NCBI GenBank assembly: GCA_914767715.1
Contig: OU612070.1
Location: 11,671,501 to 11,735,500 of the forward strand
Direction: 5' to 3'
Length of the DNA stretch: 64,000 nt
DNA from: Membranipora membranacea
Taxonomy: Eukaryota; Bryozoa; Gymnolaemata; Cheilostomatida; Membraniporidae
Both the position numbers and the translations under genes were made by a program. The notes under the pieces were generated by a model, which ran no database searches, was not told where the DNA came from, and saw only the letters and a program-made list of their open reading frames with translations. Shown here piece after piece: positions 59,608 through 64,000 of the stretch (positions within the stretch are counted from its first letter, which is position 1; each line of letters opens with the position of its first letter).

Positions 59608-60480
59608 CTACAAAGTGCCGGTTCAAATTGAAAAACAAATACCCTTTATTAGAAGATCCAGGTATTAATAAGAAGTGTTGATGTTTCCTGCCCAAATTAT
59701 GAAGAGGGAGATAAATGAATGAAGCATAGAAGCATCAATAATATTGAAAACATTGTATCCTTTAGATGTTGTGGAACCAATTGGAAAATAAAATAGCAGT
59801 TTAGTTATCATTATATGCTGCAAAGTTGTTTGATACTGACAGAAAAAACTTTGCGAATCTGAATCAAAGTTATGAGGGAGTTTGTCATGTTTTTGTCAGA
59901 CGTTTCACTCAATTTGTATGCAGTCATTTAAAGAAAACTACTGTGAAATCGTTTTATTTGGGAAATATGAAGAAGGTCACTGCAGTCAGCATGGTACCAT
60001 TTCAGAAACGCTTAATATTTAAAACATACCTCTCAGTTATTTAAAGTCAATTCAGCTCAAAACAAGGTATAGGAGTTGTCTTCTCAAATTTATCAAATTA
60101 AATGAATTCGAAGTTGTCATTCCACAACCAATGCATCTGGGTTATGCAATGCTATATGCTGTTACACTGTGTAGGGTAGGGAGATCCAGATGCATACAGG
60201 AAGGCCTTCCACATACAGCATCAATGTTTCATAAGACATTTTTTCACTAATGATTCAGTTTATTTCAATTCGTACTACTGTGTCAGCTTTAACAGTGTGA
60301 TAGTAAATACAACTAAAATTGTGATCAGTATCAAGTATGAAGAATGAAATGCGGGATTAGATTAATGCCATAGTGTAGCAAAGGAAAGGTGCATAACTTT
60401 AAAAAAAAACTACAGTCATAATTTTAATTAACGTTAAAAATGTTTCAATCTGAAGAACAAAGAATTGTCATGCTTGAAGC
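59608..60480. other. Spacer between D and gene E
   Basis: Up to about 60030 it is a diverged homologue of the B/C intron 12 (21 kb and 41 kb regions); beyond that the homology to the receptor units stops, marking the edge of the array. I see no gene in the rest. Confidence 0.6.
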
Positions 60481-61194
60481 TCAAAAGTGAATAAATCGCT
60501 CTAATGCTTTAATTTCATTTTTAATAACAGATTGTTGGTTATTGGATATTGAAGGTGTATAAGAAGTTATAAAGCCGTGTTTCTTGATATTGTCCCTTTC
60601 TAGCTTTTCCAGCTGGCTCCTTAAAATCTTCACCGCCTTTCTTATGTCTGCTATCACTTTAGTCTTGGCCACTTGATACTGGGACATGCCTGTCGTTCTC
60701 TGTTTGGCACTGTTCCTTAGTTTAATAAATTCATTTGCCGAGCCATCACCGATGTACTTTTTGAGTACCAGTTCTGTAAAAAATCACAAATGTATGAGCA
60801 AATGTATTGCACCAGCCGTAACAAATTGATTCTATGTTTTTGTTCCGGGCTACTGAGACTCCAACAATCCCATACTTAATTGAAAATAGGGATCACTGTC
60901 TATTCAGGGTTCTCAAAACTCTTTTTTTTTCAGATTTTGAATAGAGTAACCAAGGAACTTTTATGGAGATAACTATTTAATAGGCATACCAGATTCTTGG
61001 GTCTAGGCTAGGGAGAAATCCTATTTGTTAACGAACTAAGCTATTGGGCTTACCGTGTGCTGCATATCTGTATGTTTTGTGATCTTTTGGCTTGGCTGGC
61101 GTCTCATCTGGGGTGAATTGAGGCGTACTGGCTTTGAGTGGAGTCACAGAATCTGTCTGAGGAGTAAGTGAGGAGAGACGCAGCTTGGTATTAC
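60481..61194 (-). CDS. Gene E, last two exons, unrecognised
   Basis: Exon 61054-61194 (141 nt, phase 1 to 1) and last exon 60481-60773 with TGA at 60481-60483, joined by AG and GTAAGC sites; together about 144 residues. The first exon is Ser/Thr/Pro-rich (SVTPLKASTPQFTPDETPAK); the second is charged and helical (KVIADIRKAVKILRSQLEKLE), probably a short coiled coil. Earlier exons are not identified and may overlap the gene F region or be alternative 3' exons of it. I do not recognise the family; no enzyme motif seen. The same strand as the receptors but unrelated to them. Confidence 0.55.
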
Positions 61195-61912
61195 CTGGAT
61201 AATACAGAAAAAATAATAGTGAACTTTAGTGATGGCAAAGTCTCATCCACTTGTCGTTTCTACTTTTAAGTCACCGGGCTTTCAGATTACTGCAATCAGA
61301 CTCAAAATTTCCTCCACACACTATTGGGAAAAACTCCCAAAAATATGAAATTGATATCTCTGAAACTTGAAGCTAGATTGTATTAGAGCATGGAGATTCT
61401 AAATCTGACTGCCATGAGGCCTTTAGGTCATTCATTGGCTATGAACCTCGATGCAGTATTTAATGTGAAACTTCGAAATTTGTGTTTTACGAACCTGACA
61501 CAAATACGATACTGGTTGAGAGGGAAGGCTTCTGACTTTTATCATTGGCATCCAGATCACCCCCCTGAGATTCATCCAACTGATTGACGCCTGGGTCCTT
61601 GTTCTCCTGAGCTTACAGTTTCTCAAGACAGATAGGAACCAGGATAGAATAATTTTCGTTCTCAACGCCAAACAAGCATCAGGCTCGTTAAGACTCAATT
61701 CAGGCAAGAATTACATTGTTTGACCGGCAAACATCAATAATACAATTTGTTTTAATTTTTATTAGATTAAACAGAAGGAATAGTAGTAAGTTATTCCAAG
61801 GCCCAACTCCAAGTTACTTCATCCAAGCATGAAATCTGTCAAGTTGAATCTTCAACAAGGTCTTTTATTTAAACCAACGACAACTCAAGATTCCTCGAGG
61901 AAGCTGTATAGG
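61195..61912. other. Intron or spacer between E and F exons
   Basis: No exon could be placed with confidence. Open stretches at 61390-61707 on both strands show no recognisable motif. Confidence 0.5.
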
Positions 61913-62888
61913 TCATTTAAGTTTATCCATGATCTGTTGCAGGGAATAGGCACGTCCATATAGCTCATTAGTTCTTGTTTCTATCTCTCCCTTGTCGTTG
62001 ATAACTTTCACTTTTACTGATACGGGCACAATCGGTGTGCCAATGTCCCATTCTCCACTGGCTATCTTATCTTTTGTATCCTGGCTGAGTGCGTCTAGCG
62101 TAGGAAAGAAGTCTGACAAGCTAACTTCGTTGCCATCAATATTCAGCTTTCTTTTGGCCCTTCTCTCTCGGGTTACACCCTCGTCCAGTAAAAGACCCTC
62201 CTGGATAGCAAATACCTTTAGGACCTGATTACCATTGCTGGCTTGCTTGCCATCCGATTTCATCACAGGCTGTCTCCTGGACAGTTGTGCAAAGTTAACT
62301 TTAGAGCCCCCCTCTTGCAGTATTTGTTTGATATCTGCTGTGACGGCCTCTCTGTCAAACTGGTAAATATTGGGGTTGATTGGAGTACGCTTTCGTGTTG
62401 GACCGTTGGCTCTCTTGAGAGTGATGTCTCGCCTAGCATTGGTGACCTGGTTATAACTTTGATTATGTCTTAATATAGCTTGATTTGTCTCTTGTGTAGT
62501 GTGCTCTCTTATAGCAGCAGCTGTTTTTTTTAGTATTTCTGAGTCAGATCTGTTTAGTTTTTCTTTGACGATATTTTCTTTGTCTGTCAAGACTGATGTG
62601 CCCCACAGGGCTTCAGACTGCATATTTACAGCTGCAGTTACCTTTTCGAGAAAATCGGCTCGAGAGCTAGAGCTATTTGCTATACAGGAAATTCTATCTC
62701 CATCATCCACTGCTGAGTTCACTTTGTTTTTTCTTAGCTGTAAATATATATCCCTATTGTCAGGTCTTAGACACCGCTGGCAGTTACTGAACTTGTGCTC
62801 TTTTTTTTCATCATTGCTTAATGTGATCCACGATACTGTGTTGAAGTGAGCCAGGAAGGTATGTGATGAGCGAGTAGTGTAGCTTAAT
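61913..62888 (-). CDS. Gene F, long last exon, unrecognised
   Basis: Open reading from an acceptor (ATTTTACAG at about 62889) to TGA at 61913-61915; preceding phase 2, about 325 residues. The first 60 residues hold TRSSHTFLAHFNTVSWITLS, NDEKKEH and a CxxC pair (NCQRC), possibly half of a zinc site. The middle is charged and Asn/Gln/Lys-rich, probably helical or disordered (TAAAIREHTTQETNQ, KRANGPTRKRTP). The C-terminal part is more ordered (LSDFFPTLDALSQ, IVPVSVKVKVINDKGEI, ending SLQQIMDKLK). The upstream exons are off the window. I do not recognise the family; a host gene or a mobile-element gene are both possible. Confidence 0.6.
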
Positions 62889-62940
62889 CTGTAAAATAGG
62901 AAAAAAACTGAAGGTGCATCATTGTGGACACCAAAACAAA

Positions 62941-63210
62941 ATTATTGTTATTGTCCTCCACAAAACTAATCCTAAAATCAAACTTAGTGGTACAATTGTA
63001 CAGCCTGTAACTAGTCAATTTGATGAACAGTATTTAATCTGTCACCTGTTTGGCAGTGCGCTGAGCAGATAACAGCTTAGCAAGTACTATATTGCAAAGC
63101 ACTCAGTACAGATAAAATCATGGTCAATCCGCAATAAAATATTAATATTGGATAGGGGCTTGCCTCGACTGTGGTTTTGGAAATATATCTGGACCAGCAG
63201 AAGTGTTGCA
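62941..63210. repeat. Direct duplication, copy 1
   Basis: Matches 63571-64000 (offset 630, later 778): from attattgttattgtcctcca through aatattggataggggcttgcc to the ctggaccagcagaagtg end, with a few percent difference. Lies in an intron or upstream of gene F. Confidence 0.85.
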
Positions 63211-63570
63211 GTACAGGCCCTCCTAATTTGATTGTTCATATTAGGTAAAATAAATTGATTGCAACCATCTGCATAATGTTATGCTGATTGCCAGGAATCA
63301 CTTCATCCTGTTTCATGACAATTGCACTCTGAAGCTGATTTTAGATTCACCCAACATATTTTTGGGTATATGTATATGAGATTATAGTGCCATCTCTTTA
63401 GGTTAGTCAGTTCGAACATTTTAAAATCCCCAATTATCATGCAAGTTGTTGGACTAGACCAACAGAAAATTCCCCAATTAATATATTATCTCAACCTGTA
63501 TAGAGATAATTTACTGTGTAACATCTATAATCCATAAAATATTTACAATCACAGTGTATAAGACACCATA

Positions 63571-64000
63571 ATTATTGTTATTATCCTCCACAAAACTAAT
63601 CCTAAAATCAAACTCAGTGGTACAATTAATTGTTCAGCCTGTAACTAGTCAATTTGAAGAACAGTATTTAATCTGTCACCTGTTTGGCAGTGTGCTGAGC
63701 AGATAACAGCTTAGCAAGTACCATTTTCAAAGCACTCAATACAGATAAAATCATGGTCAATCGAGTTGTGTAAACATTTTGCTGCCTTAGGAATGTATGC
63801 CCCAACAAAGAACATAAATACAGGCATTGGACAATAAAAATAAAGATTATATGCTTGCTTTCTTTTAAACTCAAAAATATGATGACATGGGCTGTTAAAA
63901 TACATGCCGCAATAAAATATTAATATTGGATAGGGGCTTGCCTCGACTGTGGCTTTGGAAATATGAATATATGAATATATCTGGACCAGCAGAAGTGCTG
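63571..64000. repeat. Direct duplication, copy 2, with a 145-bp insertion
   Basis: Second copy, running off the right edge. It holds about 145 extra bases (about 63762-63907) that are absent from copy 1. Confidence 0.8.

Noticed and set aside
60120-60210. Hairpin gcatctgg / ccagatgc in the spacer beyond D
   Set aside because: Only eight to ten paired bases with a long loop, expected by chance in AT-rich DNA of this length.

Overview
The window looks like nuclear genomic DNA of an invertebrate animal that I cannot name. It is AT-rich, with short exons separated by AT-rich introns with GT-AG splice sites, several families of non-LTR (LINE) reverse-transcriptase remnants, tRNA-derived SINE-like pieces and a MITE. 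I see no bacterial operons, rRNA or CRISPR.

The main content is a tandem, same-strand (minus) array of four related multi-exon genes, called A to D here from left to right. They encode large type I membrane proteins: signal peptide, four two-exon F-type-lectin/F5-8C-like (FTP) modules (the fourth strongly diverged), several fibronectin type III (FN3) modules each split over two exons, a juxtamembrane FN3-like region, one transmembrane helix and a short cytoplasmic tail. The tail carries several tyrosine motifs but no kinase or phosphatase domain. A (1-12656) runs off the left edge and has a MITE inside an exon. B (17497-31204) is complete in outline but has a 1-base frameshift and a lost splice donor. 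C (36848-50874) looks intact, about 1,200 residues. D (55117-59607) keeps only the 3' exons and is a decayed pseudogene.

The genes lie in repeating units offset by about 19.35 kb. Similarity between units is patchy. The 3' half of unit B and that of unit C (about 16.2-23.35 kb against 35.5-42.7 kb) are almost identical, whereas their lectin halves differ by several percent. The lectin half of A resembles B and C closely, but its FN3 half is much more diverged and keeps two FN3 modules (exons 12-15) that B and C have lost; a dead relic of exon 15 remains in B and C. The 4-6 kb spacers share an old backbone and carry unit-specific insertions.

The right end (60481-64000) holds 3' exons of one or two unrelated minus-strand genes that I do not recognise, followed by a direct duplication. 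Together the layout suggests a fast-evolving family of lectin-FN3 recognition receptors. The recognition or immune role is inference.
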